Source: Longimicrobium sp. (GTDB taxonomy: Bacteria; Gemmatimonadota; Gemmatimonadetes; Longimicrobiales; Longimicrobiaceae). Taken from it: a stretch of 45,991 nucleotides of DNA. Where the stretch lies: positions 1 through 45,991 of the forward strand of contig DASVQP010000081.1 of NCBI GenBank assembly GCA_036389135.1, in the 5' to 3' direction. The notes under the pieces were generated by a model, which was given only the letters and a program-made list of their open reading frames with translations, was not told the DNA's origin and did no database searches. How positions within the stretch are numbered: the first letter of the stretch is position 1; every line of letters starts with the position of its first letter. Below are positions 15,076 to 24,983 of this stretch, in pieces. The translations under genes and the position numbers were made by a program.

Positions 15076-16401
15076 TCAGGCGTGGGCCGCGTGGCCTTCG
15101 CCGGGGATCTCCATGAATCCCGTATCCACCGCCGCGAGCGTCGCCGGCGAGGGGAGCACCGGGAAGGTGCGCAGGAACCAGGTGTAGCAGAAGAGCCACA
15201 GCGCCCCGAACCCAAGCGCGATCCCGATCTCCGGCAGGCCGAGCGGGAGCTGCTCTACGTGGCCGGACTCGTAGAGCGACGGAACCGTGAGGAGAAAGCG
15301 CTCCAGCCAGTGCCCAACCAGGATCACCACCGCAAACGTCGCGAGCACGGCGGGGGTCTTCTTGGGCGGGCGCGTGAGGAGGCCCAGGAAGGGCGCCACG
15401 AAGATGCACCCCACCGCGATACGCACCAGCGTGCCGAACGGCTCGTGGAAGCGCTGGACGAACCACTCCTGCTCGTGCGGGAGGCCGCCGTACCAGATCA
15501 CCACGTACTGCGACCAGTTGATGTACATCCAGAACACGGCGAAGGCGAAGATCAGCTTGCCCAGGTCGTGGAACTGGTTCTTGGTGATGAACTCGTCCAC
15601 CCCGATCCGCTTGCGGAAGACGACGACCATCAGCGCCGTCATCGCCATGCCGGCGTGGAAGCCGTCGATGAAGAAGATCACCGGGAACATGGTGCTGAAC
15701 CAGTGCGGCAGCATCGACATCCCCAGGTCGATCCCCAGCATTCCCCAGATGATGGCGTACCCGAAGGCGAGGAACACCGCCACCTTGGTCATCGTCTCGC
15801 GCGAGCGCACGGCTTCCTCGGGGACGCCGCGGAAGTTGCGCGTGAGGCGGTCGTACCAGCGGCGCTGCCCGTCCGTCTGCGCGGCGCCGTACACGTCCGG
15901 GCGCAGCGCCAGCATGGCGAAGTAGATCGCCAGGCCGTACAGGATGGCAAGCCCCAGGTAGTCGCGGATGATCATGAACGGGAGGTTCAGGTACCCGCTC
16001 TTCGCCTCCAGCACGTGGTCGCCCGGCGCCGCGTGGATCCAGTGGTGGTACAGGTGGTCGGCGCCCAGCCAGTCCACCGCAAAGAGCACGAAGCTCACCG
16101 GGAGGAAGGCCACCCCCGCCAGGGCGAAGCGGCGCAGCGACCACGACCAGCGCGCGTTGGTCAGGTGCAGGGCGACGGTGAGCATCACCATCCCCATGCT
16201 CATCCCCGACCAGAAGATCCAGTTGAAGTGGAACGCCTGCGCGAACCGCTCCGCGCCCTCGTGGCCGCCCGTCAGCGTCATCACCGCCGCGGCCACGCCC
16301 AGGAGGAGCGCCACCGCGATCCCGCCCATCAGCGCCCCCGAAGCCTTGGGGAGGGTGCGGAAGGGGATGCGCGTGGGCATCGAGCTCGAATGTCCGGCCA
16401 T
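15076..16401 (-). CDS. actF: Alternative complex III subunit ActF
   Basis: ActF is an integral membrane, NrfD/PsrC-like subunit of alternative complex III, which oxidises membrane quinol and passes electrons to a cytochrome acceptor. The 441-aa protein has about ten membrane helices, for example FNWIFWSGMSMGMVMLTVAL and PLGLPEIGIALGFGALWLFC. ActC and ActF are paralogous and form the membrane core of the complex. It is the last act gene in this unit, 20 nt after actE, and is followed by a hairpin. No actG lies downstream. Confidence 0.92.
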   Translation of the reverse strand: MAGHSSSMPTRIPFRTLPKASGALMGGIAVALLLGVAAAVMTLTGGHEGAERFAQAFHFNWIFWSGMSMGMVMLTVALHLTNARWSWSLRRFALAGVAFLPVSFVLFAVDWLGADHLYHHWIHAAPGDHVLEAKSGYLNLPFMIIRDYLGLAILYGLAIYFAMLALRPDVYGAAQTDGQRRWYDRLTRNFRGVPEEAVRSRETMTKVAVFLAFGYAIIWGMLGIDLGMSMLPHWFSTMFPVIFFIDGFHAGMAMTALMVVVFRKRIGVDEFITKNQFHDLGKLIFAFAVFWMYINWSQYVVIWYGGLPHEQEWFVQRFHEPFGTLVRIAVGCIFVAPFLGLLTRPPKKTPAVLATFAVVILVGHWLERFLLTVPSLYESGHVEQLPLGLPEIGIALGFGALWLFCYTWFLRTFPVLPSPATLAAVDTGFMEIPGEGHAAHA

Positions 16402-16421
16402 CAGTCAGTATCCTTGCGGGG

Positions 16422-17129
16422 TCAGCGCGGGCCCTGCGGCTGAGCCGCGGGGGCCGGAGCGTTCAGCGGAGCGGCGGAGTCGCGCGCCGATGCGGGGAGC
16501 TGCCCCTGCACCTGGGCCGGGGGCGGAGCAGCCACCGCGCCGCCGGGGTTGGGCTGCGCCGTGCCCGTGGCGCCCGCGCGGCGCTGAAGCGCGCGCACGT
16601 ACTCCACCACCGCCCAGCGGTCCATGTGCGTGATGCGCTCGCCGTACGGCGGCATCAGCCCGCGTCCCGCCTCCACGATGGCGTAGATGTAGCCGTCCGA
16701 GCGGGCCACCGCCGTGCCGCCGTTCACCGGCGGCGCAAAGGGGAACTTGCCGCCCCCCACCACCGGGCCGTCGCCGGCGCCGGTGGCACCGTGGCAGACG
16801 GTGCAGTTGCGGGTGTAGACCAGCTCGCCGCGAACCAGCACGTCGTTGCGCGTGGTGCCCGCGAACGGGTTGCGCAGCGTGGGCGCCACCGAGTCCAGCT
16901 GGCTGTTCAGGTACGGCGCCGGGATGTCGCCGTTGGGGCTGGACACGGGCACCGAGCCGGGGGCCGGGTTGCGCGGGTCCTCCTGGTACTCCGGAATCAC
17001 GGAGCGGCGCATGGTGGCGACCTGCGGCACGGCGTCGTACGCCTTGTCCACGTCGTACATCGCCCAGTCCGTGCACCCGGCCAGCGCCAGCACCAGCGCG
17101 CCGAACGCCGCCGTCTTAACGTTGCTCAA
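16422..17129 (-). CDS. actE: Alternative complex III monoheme cytochrome c subunit ActE
   Basis: The 235-aa lipoprotein carries a lipobox (ALVLALAGC, C19), then a class-I cytochrome c domain. The heme motif CTVCH is in its middle and a probable axial methionine lies in GLMPPYG. The C-terminal 60 residues are Pro/Ala/Gln-rich. It passes electrons out of complex III. Its start is TTG 17129, supported by a very good ribosome binding site AGGAGG six bases upstream. It overlaps the actD stop by 14 nt. Confidence 0.9.
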   Translation of the reverse strand: MSNVKTAAFGALVLALAGCTDWAMYDVDKAYDAVPQVATMRRSVIPEYQEDPRNPAPGSVPVSSPNGDIPAPYLNSQLDSVAPTLRNPFAGTTRNDVLVRGELVYTRNCTVCHGATGAGDGPVVGGGKFPFAPPVNGGTAVARSDGYIYAIVEAGRGLMPPYGERITHMDRWAVVEYVRALQRRAGATGTAQPNPGGAVAAPPPAQVQGQLPASARDSAAPLNAPAPAAQPQGPR

Positions 17130-17630
17130 CGAGCACCTCCTGGGATCCGGCCTCGGTAAAGATGGCCTGGACCTGATCGTAGCGGTCCTTGGGGACGTGC
17201 GCGAACACGCCGAAGTTCCCCGCCGTGAACGACGGGTGGTAGAGCGGCGCCTCCGGAGGGCCGATGTGCGGCAGCCGCGCCAGCAGAAAGAGCCCAGCCA
17301 CCGTGGAGAGCGCCCCCAGCAGGATCGTGACCTCGAACATGATCACCGAGAAGGCGGGGAGCGCGATGATCTCCTTGCCGCCCACGATCAGCGCCCAGTC
17401 CACCGAGGTCCAGGTGGCCAGCGCCGTCCCCGCCGCGGTGCCGGTGAAGGCGCCCGTCAGCGTGAAGAGCCTCACCGGCGACTCCTGCGTCCCCAGCGCT
17501 TCCTCGATCTCGTGGCGCGGCGTGGGCGAGTAGGTGGTCACCTCGTACCCCTCGTGCCGCAGCCTGCGGATGGCGTCGCACGCCGCGTCCAGGTGGGGGA
17601 AGACCCCCAGGACGCCCGTCTTCAGCTTGC

Positions 17631-17634
<4 letters not shown>
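17116..17634 (-). CDS. actD: Alternative complex III subunit ActD (DUF3341)
   Basis: The 172-aa protein has an N-terminal cytoplasmic domain (MSKLKTGVLGVFPHLDAACD, residues 1-20, opens it), two membrane helices (about 70-130) and a C-terminal tail with HVPKDRYDQVQAIFTEAG. This is the DUF3341 pattern of ActD. Its ATG overlaps the actC stop in an ATGA. No cofactor motif is expected or seen. Confidence 0.92.
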
Positions 17635-19073
<1,439 letters not shown>

Positions 19074-19074
19074 C

Positions 19075-22000
19075 TCAGTGCGCTCCCTGCGGCGCCGACG
19101 TCGCGCCGCCCTGCTGGGTGTGCTCGTCGCCCCCGAACGGCGCCGGCTTGTCTTGGTGGTAGCTGCCGTTGCTCGGCGGCTCCAGCGTCACCTTTTTGAG
19201 GTAGACGATGGCGGGCTTGGTGTTAAGCTCGCCCAGCGACCGGTAGCTGCGGTTGGTCTTGGCGATGCGGCTGACCGCGCTCTCCGGGTCCTGGTAGTTG
19301 CCGAAGGCGAACACCTCGGTGGGGCAGGCCTGCACGCAGGCGGGCACCACCTCGCCATCCTGGACGCGGCGGTTCTCCTGGTTGGCCTGCCGCTCCTTCT
19401 CGTGGATGCGCTGCACGCAAAAGGTGCACTTCTCCATCACGCCCTTCTCGCGCACCGTGACGTCCGGGTTGAGCTGCAGGTGCAGCGGCTCCGCGAACTC
19501 GTAGGTGAACCAGTTGAAGACGCGCACCTTCCAGGGGCAGTTGTTGGCGCAGTAGCGCGTGCCCACGCAGCGGTTGTACACCTGGCCGTTGAGCCCGTCC
19601 GGCGTGTGGTACGCCGCGTACACGGGGCACACCGGCTCGCACGGGGCGCTGCCGCAGTGCTGGCAGAGCATGGGAAGGAAGCGGGTGTCGTCCGTACCCG
19701 TGTCGCGGTACGCCTCGTCCTCTTCCTTGCCGTGGCCGAAGTAGCGCTCGATGCGCAGCCAGCTCAGGTCGCGCCCGCGCTTCTGCTCCTTGGGGCCCAC
19801 CACGGGGACGTTGTTCTCCGCGTAGCAGGCGATGGTGCACGCCGCGCAGCCGATGCAGCGGTCCAGGTCGATGACCATCCCCCACCGCGTGTCGCCCTCG
19901 AAGTACTCGCCGTACTCGGTGCTGGGGGGCGGGTACGATGCCGGGTCGGTGGTGCGGCCCACGGGGCCGAAGCCGCCGGAGGTGCGCAGCTCCTCGATCA
20001 CCTTCTCGGAGCCGGGGATGAACCCCTCGCCCTTGGCGTCCAGCGCCTTGAGCGCCTCCCACCCCACGGCCTGCGCCACGGCGCGGTCGTGCTGGATGCG
20101 GACGCCGTTCTCGAACAGCCCTTCCCAGCGGCCGAGGCTGCGGCCGGCCGGGGTCACGGTGACGCGCGTGGCCGGGGCCATGGCGCCCGTGGCCGGATCG
20201 ATCTGGCCGCCCAGCAGGCGCATGGGGTTGACGCCGCGCCCCTCGTTGTAGCGGCCGGCGTTCCTCTGCCCCAGCCCCATCTGGATGGCGACGGTGTCGC
20301 GGCGCACGCCGGGCCACACGTACAGCGGCACCTCGAACGAGCCGTGCGGCGACTCCACCTTTACGACCGTCCCCTGCTCCAGGTTGGCGCGCGAGGCGGT
20401 CTCGGGGTGCATCTCGATCCACGAGTCCCAGGGCACCTTGGTGACCTGGTCCGGCAGCTCCAGCAGCCAGGGGCGGTTCCCCGTGCGGCCGTCGAAGAAG
20501 CGGATGGACGGGTACGCCACCAGGTGCAGCCCGTCCGCCGCGCCCTCCCACTGCACGGGACGGTACGCCACCGGGCCGGCGGGGGCGGCCGGTGCCGGTG
20601 CCGCGGCAACGGGCGCCGGAGCGGCCGCGGCGTCGGCGGCGGGCGCGGCGGGCTGCGCGGCCGGACCGGCGAGCGCGGGAGCGATCCCCACGCCCGCAGC
20701 GGCCTCACCACCCACGTTGGAGGCGGCGCGCCCGCCGGGGAGCGCGCGGTCGCCCGGCAGCGGCGTCACCACGCCCTGCACGGACGGGATGGCGGCGGAG
20801 GGGAGGCTTCCCCACGAGCCGCCCGTCTTGAGCGCGGCGCGCCAGGCGTCCACGGTCGGCGCGCGGCCGGCCCAGGCGGCGCGCAGGTAGTCGAAGTACG
20901 TCCCCACCGGGGTCGCGCCGCCCGCGGGGACGCCCAGGATGGAGGCGATCCCCAGCAGCACGTCGCCGGTCTGCTTGGTGTTGAACACCGGGCGCATCAC
21001 CGGCTGCACCAGCTCGAACACCCCCGGACGCGCCACGTAGTCGTCCCACGCCTCCAGGAAGTGGTGGTCGGGAAGGACGTGCGTGGCCAGCGCCGACGTG
21101 TCGTTGGGGAAGGGCGAGAAGGAGACGACGGTCGGCACCTTTTTGAGCGCCGCCTCGAAGCCGAGCCCGCCCGGCAGCGTGTACGCCGGGTTGGAGTCGC
21201 CCGCGATCAGCAGCACCTTCACCCGCCCCGCGTTCATGTCGGCGATCAGCCGCTGCACCGGGCGCAGGTCGGAGGTGGCGGTCGGGGCCGCGGCGGGGCG
21301 GCCGTTGAGGCCGGCAACCGCCTGGCGCAGCGCCGTGGCGTTGGGGCCGCTGACGGCCGCGCCGGGGCCCATCGCCACCTTGCGGCGACCCTCGTTCCAC
21401 CACTGCACGGCGCGCTGCAGCTTGGCGGGCTCGATGTCCGCCGCCTGCGCCACCTGCTGCACGTTGGCGCCGCCGGCCAGCGCCTGCGCCACCAGCACCT
21501 CGGTCCCCGGCTTGGCGGGGAGCCACAGGTCCGCGTTGATCCCGGTGAGGGGGCGGTGCGGCCCCACCCAGATGAACTTGCCGGCACGCTCCCGCCCCTT
21601 CCGGTAGCCGTGCATCTCCGCGTACTGGTACGCGTAGTCCACCGGCGAGCCCCACGTCTCCAGGAAGTCCGCGCCAAAGGAGACCAGCACGTCCGCGTCG
21701 CTGAACACCAGGTCGCGCGGGGCGTCTTCCAGCAGCGCCCACTCCACGCGGCGCCCGCCCACGGTGCGCGCGAAGTCGTCGGCCAGGCGGGTCATGGTGG
21801 GACCCATCGAGCCGGTGAGGAGCACGGTGCCGCCCGCGCCGCCGCGGCGGATTGCCTCGGCCACCTCGTTCTGCGCCACGGTCCAGTTCACGTCGCGCGG
21901 CTGGCCGCCCACGGTGAGCTCGCGCAGGAACGGGCCCTTGTGCCGGTCGGGGTGGTAGAGCCCCTGCACCGAAGCCTGCCCGCGCCCGCAGGTGTTGCCG

Positions 22001-22266
22001 CGGTTCACGGGGTGGTTGGGGTTTCCCTCCACCTTGGTGGCGCGCCCCTCGTGCGTCTCCACGTGCAGGCCGCACCCGGCCGGGCATTCGCGGCAGGTGG
22101 TGGTGTACCACGTGGGCACGCCCGGCACCACGTCCTCGGCGGGGCGCACCGACCCCAGGAGGTACTCCTGGTTCCCCGCGCCCGTGCCGCACCCGGCGAC
22201 CGCCATCCCCGCGCCGGTGGCTCCCACCACCGTGAGGAAGTCGCGCCTCTTCATTCCATCAGCCAT
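19075..22266 (-). CDS. actB: Alternative complex III iron-sulfur subunit ActB
   Basis: The 1063-aa fusion begins with a Tat-type signal (KRRDFLTVVGATGAGMAVAG). Residues 50-790 form a molybdopterin-oxidoreductase-like domain, here with CRECPAGC (C58, C61, C65) and C93. Residues 795-1040 form a ferredoxin-like domain holding four cysteine clusters: C804/807/810/814, C868/871/876/880, C900/906/910 and C947/950/977/981. These clusters bind the Fe-S centres that carry electrons. In studied complexes the first domain holds no molybdenum. A run of about 45 mostly Ala/Pro residues (520-565) interrupts the first domain and looks like a lineage-specific linker. It is the second gene of the act operon. 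Confidence 0.95.
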   Translation of the reverse strand: MADGMKRRDFLTVVGATGAGMAVAGCGTGAGNQEYLLGSVRPAEDVVPGVPTWYTTTCRECPAGCGLHVETHEGRATKVEGNPNHPVNRGNTCGRGQASVQGLYHPDRHKGPFLRELTVGGQPRDVNWTVAQNEVAEAIRRGGAGGTVLLTGSMGPTMTRLADDFARTVGGRRVEWALLEDAPRDLVFSDADVLVSFGADFLETWGSPVDYAYQYAEMHGYRKGRERAGKFIWVGPHRPLTGINADLWLPAKPGTEVLVAQALAGGANVQQVAQAADIEPAKLQRAVQWWNEGRRKVAMGPGAAVSGPNATALRQAVAGLNGRPAAAPTATSDLRPVQRLIADMNAGRVKVLLIAGDSNPAYTLPGGLGFEAALKKVPTVVSFSPFPNDTSALATHVLPDHHFLEAWDDYVARPGVFELVQPVMRPVFNTKQTGDVLLGIASILGVPAGGATPVGTYFDYLRAAWAGRAPTVDAWRAALKTGGSWGSLPSAAIPSVQGVVTPLPGDRALPGGRAASNVGGEAAAGVGIAPALAGPAAQPAAPAADAAAAPAPVAAAPAPAAPAGPVAYRPVQWEGAADGLHLVAYPSIRFFDGRTGNRPWLLELPDQVTKVPWDSWIEMHPETASRANLEQGTVVKVESPHGSFEVPLYVWPGVRRDTVAIQMGLGQRNAGRYNEGRGVNPMRLLGGQIDPATGAMAPATRVTVTPAGRSLGRWEGLFENGVRIQHDRAVAQAVGWEALKALDAKGEGFIPGSEKVIEELRTSGGFGPVGRTTDPASYPPPSTEYGEYFEGDTRWGMVIDLDRCIGCAACTIACYAENNVPVVGPKEQKRGRDLSWLRIERYFGHGKEEDEAYRDTGTDDTRFLPMLCQHCGSAPCEPVCPVYAAYHTPDGLNGQVYNRCVGTRYCANNCPWKVRVFNWFTYEFAEPLHLQLNPDVTVREKGVMEKCTFCVQRIHEKERQANQENRRVQDGEVVPACVQACPTEVFAFGNYQDPESAVSRIAKTNRSYRSLGELNTKPAIVYLKKVTLEPPSNGSYHQDKPAPFGGDEHTQQGGATSAPQGAH

Positions 22267-22320
22267 GCTGTCTCCTCGATCCCATCGCGCCGGCGTCGTG
22301 TCGCTTCCGGGGGTGCGCGC

Positions 22321-23007
22321 TCAATAGTGGCATACGGTGCAGTCCGTGGAGGCCCGCTGGTTGGGATACGTCGCGAGCTGGCCGCGCACGTCGTTCCCCT
22401 GCGCGCGGAGCGTGGCGACCTTGCGCACGAACGACGAGCGCTGGCGCACGGCGGCCTCTTCGGCGGCCGAGAGCGGCGTCTCGCCGCGGTGGCACGAGAT
22501 GCACCACCCCATGCGCAGCGACGAGTACTGGTAGACTTTCTTCATGTTCTGCACGGGCCCGTGGCACGTCTGGCACTGGAGCCCGGCGTTGACGTGCACG
22601 TAGTGCGGGAAGTGCGCATGGTCAGGCACGTCGTGGATGCGCACCCAGGGGATCGCCTCGCCGCGCTTCCAGTAGTCCACCAGCTTGAGCGCCTCGCGGT
22701 TCCAGGTGCTGTCGCGCTGCTTAGTGGGGAAGGTGAGCGCCGCCTGCGCGGGCACCGCCCCCGCCGACGAGCTTCCCGCCACGTGGCACCCCACGCAGAG
22801 CTGCACGCTGGGGATGTTCGCCGCCGGCGACCGGTCCGCGTTGTAGTGGCAGTACATGCAGGGCATCTGGTTCTGCCCGGCGTGCACGCTGTGGTAGAAC
22901 GCGATCGGCTGATCCGGCCCGTCGGCCTCGGTCGCCTTGTAGTCGCGGCACGATGCCACGCCCAGGGCGAGAAGCAGGGTTCCAGCGAAGGAGAGAGCTC
23001 TGTTCAT
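22321..23007 (-). CDS. actA: Alternative complex III pentaheme cytochrome c ActA
   Basis: The 228-aa protein has a lipoprotein-like signal (LLLALGVASC, C20) and five CxxCH heme sites, starting at C50, C71, C145, C169 and C223. Five hemes is the usual number for ActA. The last heme motif is two residues from the C-terminus. The open frame continues upstream, but the signal peptide fixes ATG 23007. It is the first gene of actABCDEF, with an extended -10 promoter candidate at 23130-23158 giving a leader of about 115 nt. Confidence 0.95.
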   Translation of the reverse strand: MNRALSFAGTLLLALGVASCRDYKATEADGPDQPIAFYHSVHAGQNQMPCMYCHYNADRSPAANIPSVQLCVGCHVAGSSSAGAVPAQAALTFPTKQRDSTWNREALKLVDYWKRGEAIPWVRIHDVPDHAHFPHYVHVNAGLQCQTCHGPVQNMKKVYQYSSLRMGWCISCHRGETPLSAAEEAAVRQRSSFVRKVATLRAQGNDVRGQLATYPNQRASTDCTVCHY

Positions 23008-23129
23008 GGTCTGCTTGCGGAGAACACCAGCCCGCACGGAGCGTGAGCCGGCGGGCTCGCCGGTTCGCGCGCGGTCGTCTGCACTCCCGAACGGGCCCCT
23101 CGCCCGCGGGGCACTTTTCGGAATGCACC

Positions 23130-23158
23130 CATATAGCATTCGTCGGCGCGCCCGGCAA
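23130..23158 (-). promoter_or_regulatory. Promoter candidate for the act operon
   Basis: On the minus strand, -35 TTGCCG (23153-23158) is separated by 17 bases from -10 TATATG (23130-23135), which is preceded by TGC to make an extended -10. Spacing is ideal for a housekeeping sigma factor. Confidence 0.6.
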
Positions 23159-23227
23159 GCACCCGCCGCCGCGCGCGGAGCCACCCTGACAGCGGCGTAG
23201 GGGAAAGCCCCACAACCCGGAAGCGCC

Positions 23228-23247
23228 GAGTCCTGAGTCCTAAGTGC
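23228..23247 (+). repeat. GAGTCCTGAGTCCTAAGTGC heptamer-repeat relic
   Basis: Three 7-base-spaced units (GAGTCCT, GAGTCCT, AAGTGC) match the inverted half of the repeat at 27243-27275. Confidence 0.5.
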
Positions 23248-23354
23248 AAGGGGCGGATACCGATGCCCCGTGCACCGCGCCCTTCCGCGAGAAGCGGCCC
23301 CTTGCGCGATTCAGCCCCGGCCCCGCGACGCCCGGTGTTACGGCAACGGCGGCC

Positions 23355-23439
23355 TCACACAGAGACACGGAGGGTACGGAAAGAACAACAGAGAGAAGGT
23401 CTCCGGGGCTTGCAGTTCCCCTCTGCGCCCTCTGTGTGA
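23355..23439. repeat. CACAGAG-rich inverted repeat, copy 3
   Basis: Left arm TCACACAGAGACACGGAGG, right arm CCCTCTGCGCCCTCTGTGTGA. The stem is imperfect with a large loop. It ends 14 nt from the stop codon of the CoA-binding gene, the same placement as copy 1 after the ArsC-like gene. Confidence 0.75.
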
Positions 23440-23452
23440 TGGTTTTGCTGTT

Positions 23453-23896
23453 CTAACGCGCCGACCTGCGGTGCTCCACCATGGCGCAGCGGTCCTGCAC
23501 CACGCGGATGCCGGCTTCGGCGAAGCGGCGGGCGGCTTCCTCGTTGCGGATGCCGCTCTGCATCCACACGGACTTGGGACGCGCGGCGAGGATGTCCTCC
23601 ACGTGCGGGCCGACGTCCTGGGAGCGGCGAAAGACGTTCACCATGTCGATCTCGCCCGGCACCTCCGCCACCTTTCGGTACACGGGCTGCCCCAGGATCT
23701 CGGTGGCGTCCGCGTAGTAGACCGGCACCGGGACGATCTCCAGTCCGGCGCGCTGCAGGTACTCGGGGACGTAGTAGGCGGGCTGCCCCGACTGCGCCTC
23801 CGTCTTGATCCCCAGCACCGCGATGCGCCGCGTCTCGCGCCAGAGCTGCGCGATGTCGGCTGACGACTCCAGCAGGTTGCTGCGCCAGTCTTCCAT
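23453..23896 (-). CDS. CoA-binding domain protein, YccU-like
   Basis: The 147-aa protein is a single Rossmann-type CoA-binding domain of the COG1832 kind. It opens with a helix leading to RRIAVLGIKTEAQSGQPAYY. It continues with VPVYYADATEILGQPVYRKV and ends ARRFAEAGIRVVQDRCAMVEH, where the late cysteine is typical of the family. ATG 23896 is preceded by AAGGAG, and upstream sequence in the frame is low-quality. It lies after an MBL hydrolase and a FadJ-type enzyme on the same strand. A link with acyl-CoA metabolism is plausible but the biochemical role of the family is unclear. Confidence 0.85.
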   Translation of the reverse strand: MEDWRSNLLESSADIAQLWRETRRIAVLGIKTEAQSGQPAYYVPEYLQRAGLEIVPVPVYYADATEILGQPVYRKVAEVPGEIDMVNVFRRSQDVGPHVEDILAARPKSVWMQSGIRNEEAARRFAEAGIRVVQDRCAMVEHRRSAR

Positions 23897-23963
23897 GGGA
23901 TCTCCTTGGTGTTCGGTCCGTTGGCCCTCTCCCCGCTCGTTCCTCGCCGGTCCCACAGATTCT

Positions 23964-23990
23964 GTAGGGGCGCGATTTATCGCGCCCGCC
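23964..23990 (+). repeat. GTAGGGGCGCGATTTATCGC hairpin repeat, copy 3
   Basis: GGGCGCGA-TTTA-TCGCGCCC is a perfect 8-bp stem with a TTTA loop in place of TTCA. It lies between the MBL and CoA-binding genes. Confidence 0.7.
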
Positions 23991-24000
23991 CCTCTCCCCG

Positions 24001-24978
24001 TCACCAACCCTGGCCGCCCACACCGCTGGCCCAATTCTCCCCCTCACGCACCACGCGGGCCGCGCGCTCCAGGTACGCCAGGTGCGCCAGCGTCTCGCGC
24101 AGGGCGTGCAGGCGCGTGTCCGCGGGAAGGTCGGGAAAGAGGAGGAGCGAGAGCTCGTAGGCGCTGCGGGGGCGATCCAGCAGCGCCAGCAGTTGATCGT
24201 TGCGCGCGTGGTGATGCGCGATGATGTCGCCCACGCGCGCCGCGAGCTCCGCGAACGGCTCTCCATGCGAGGGGAGGACGAGATCGACCGGCAGGTCGCG
24301 GAGGCGGGCGAGCGAGGCGAGGTACTCCGAGAGCGGATCGGGGACGTAGCGGTCCGCGCCGATGTTGGGGGAGATGCGCGGCAGGACGTGGTCGCCCGCG
24401 ATCAGGATGCGCCGCTCGGGATGGTAGACGCTCACGTGCCCCGGCGAGTGCCCCGGCGTCAGCATCCACTCCCACCCGCCGCCACCGGGAAGCGCGCCGC
24501 GTTCGCCGGCCAGCAGGTCGTCCGGGCGGAAGTCCTCGTACTGCGCGTGGATGCGGCCGGTGGCGGCGATCAGCTCGGGGACCACCTCGGCCGGGACGCC
24601 GTGCGCGAGGAACTCCTCGGCGGCGCGTTCCCGTTCGGCCGGCCAGTCGTCCACGAAGGCGCGGATGAGGGCCTCCTCGCGCTCGTGCATGCACACGCGG
24701 GCGCCGCTCCAGGCGCGCACCGGACCCGCCAGCCCGTAGTGGTCGATGTGCGCGTGGGTGAGCACCACGTGGCGCAGCGTGGCCGGGGTTACGCCCAGCC
24801 GGTCGGCGCCGGCGCGCAGGGCGCCGCGGGCGGGCGGGGTGTCGATCCCGGTGTCCACCAGCGTGTGCCCCGCGTCGTCTTCCAGCAGCCAAGCCGCCAC
24901 CTCGTGCGGCGGAAAGGGGAGCGGAACGGATACGCGGTGGACGCCGGGCGCCACCTGCAGCGGGGCGGCGGCCGGCAC
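24001..24978 (-). CDS. MBL-fold metallohydrolase
   Basis: The 325-aa protein has the metallo-beta-lactamase-fold metal ligands: H75-x-H77-x-D79-H80 in LTHAHIDH, H177 or H181 in PGHSPGH, D196 in AGDHVLP and a late histidine in LPSHGEP. A C-terminal helical domain of about 75 residues follows, with a winged-helix look, as in LACTB2-like members. Those hydrolyse RNA or thioesters, so the substrate is open. Start is GTG, five bases after the stop of the FadJ-type gene, which indicates one operon and hints at acyl-CoA chemistry. Confidence 0.85.
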   Translation of the reverse strand: MPAAAPLQVAPGVHRVSVPLPFPPHEVAAWLLEDDAGHTLVDTGIDTPPARGALRAGADRLGVTPATLRHVVLTHAHIDHYGLAGPVRAWSGARVCMHEREEALIRAFVDDWPAERERAAEEFLAHGVPAEVVPELIAATGRIHAQYEDFRPDDLLAGERGALPGGGGWEWMLTPGHSPGHVSVYHPERRILIAGDHVLPRISPNIGADRYVPDPLSEYLASLARLRDLPVDLVLPSHGEPFAELAARVGDIIAHHHARNDQLLALLDRPRSAYELSLLLFPDLPADTRLHALRETLAHLAYLERAARVVREGENWASGVGGQGW

Positions 24979-24983
24979 CGCGC

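Larger units (their letters stand above)
23008..23452. other. 445-nt spacer upstream of actA
   Basis: No gene is supported here. It contains the act promoter candidate (23130-23158), a short GAGTCCTGAGTCCTAAGTGC sequence (23228-23247) related to the heptamer repeat at 27171, and a CACAGAG inverted repeat (23355-23439). Confidence 0.75.
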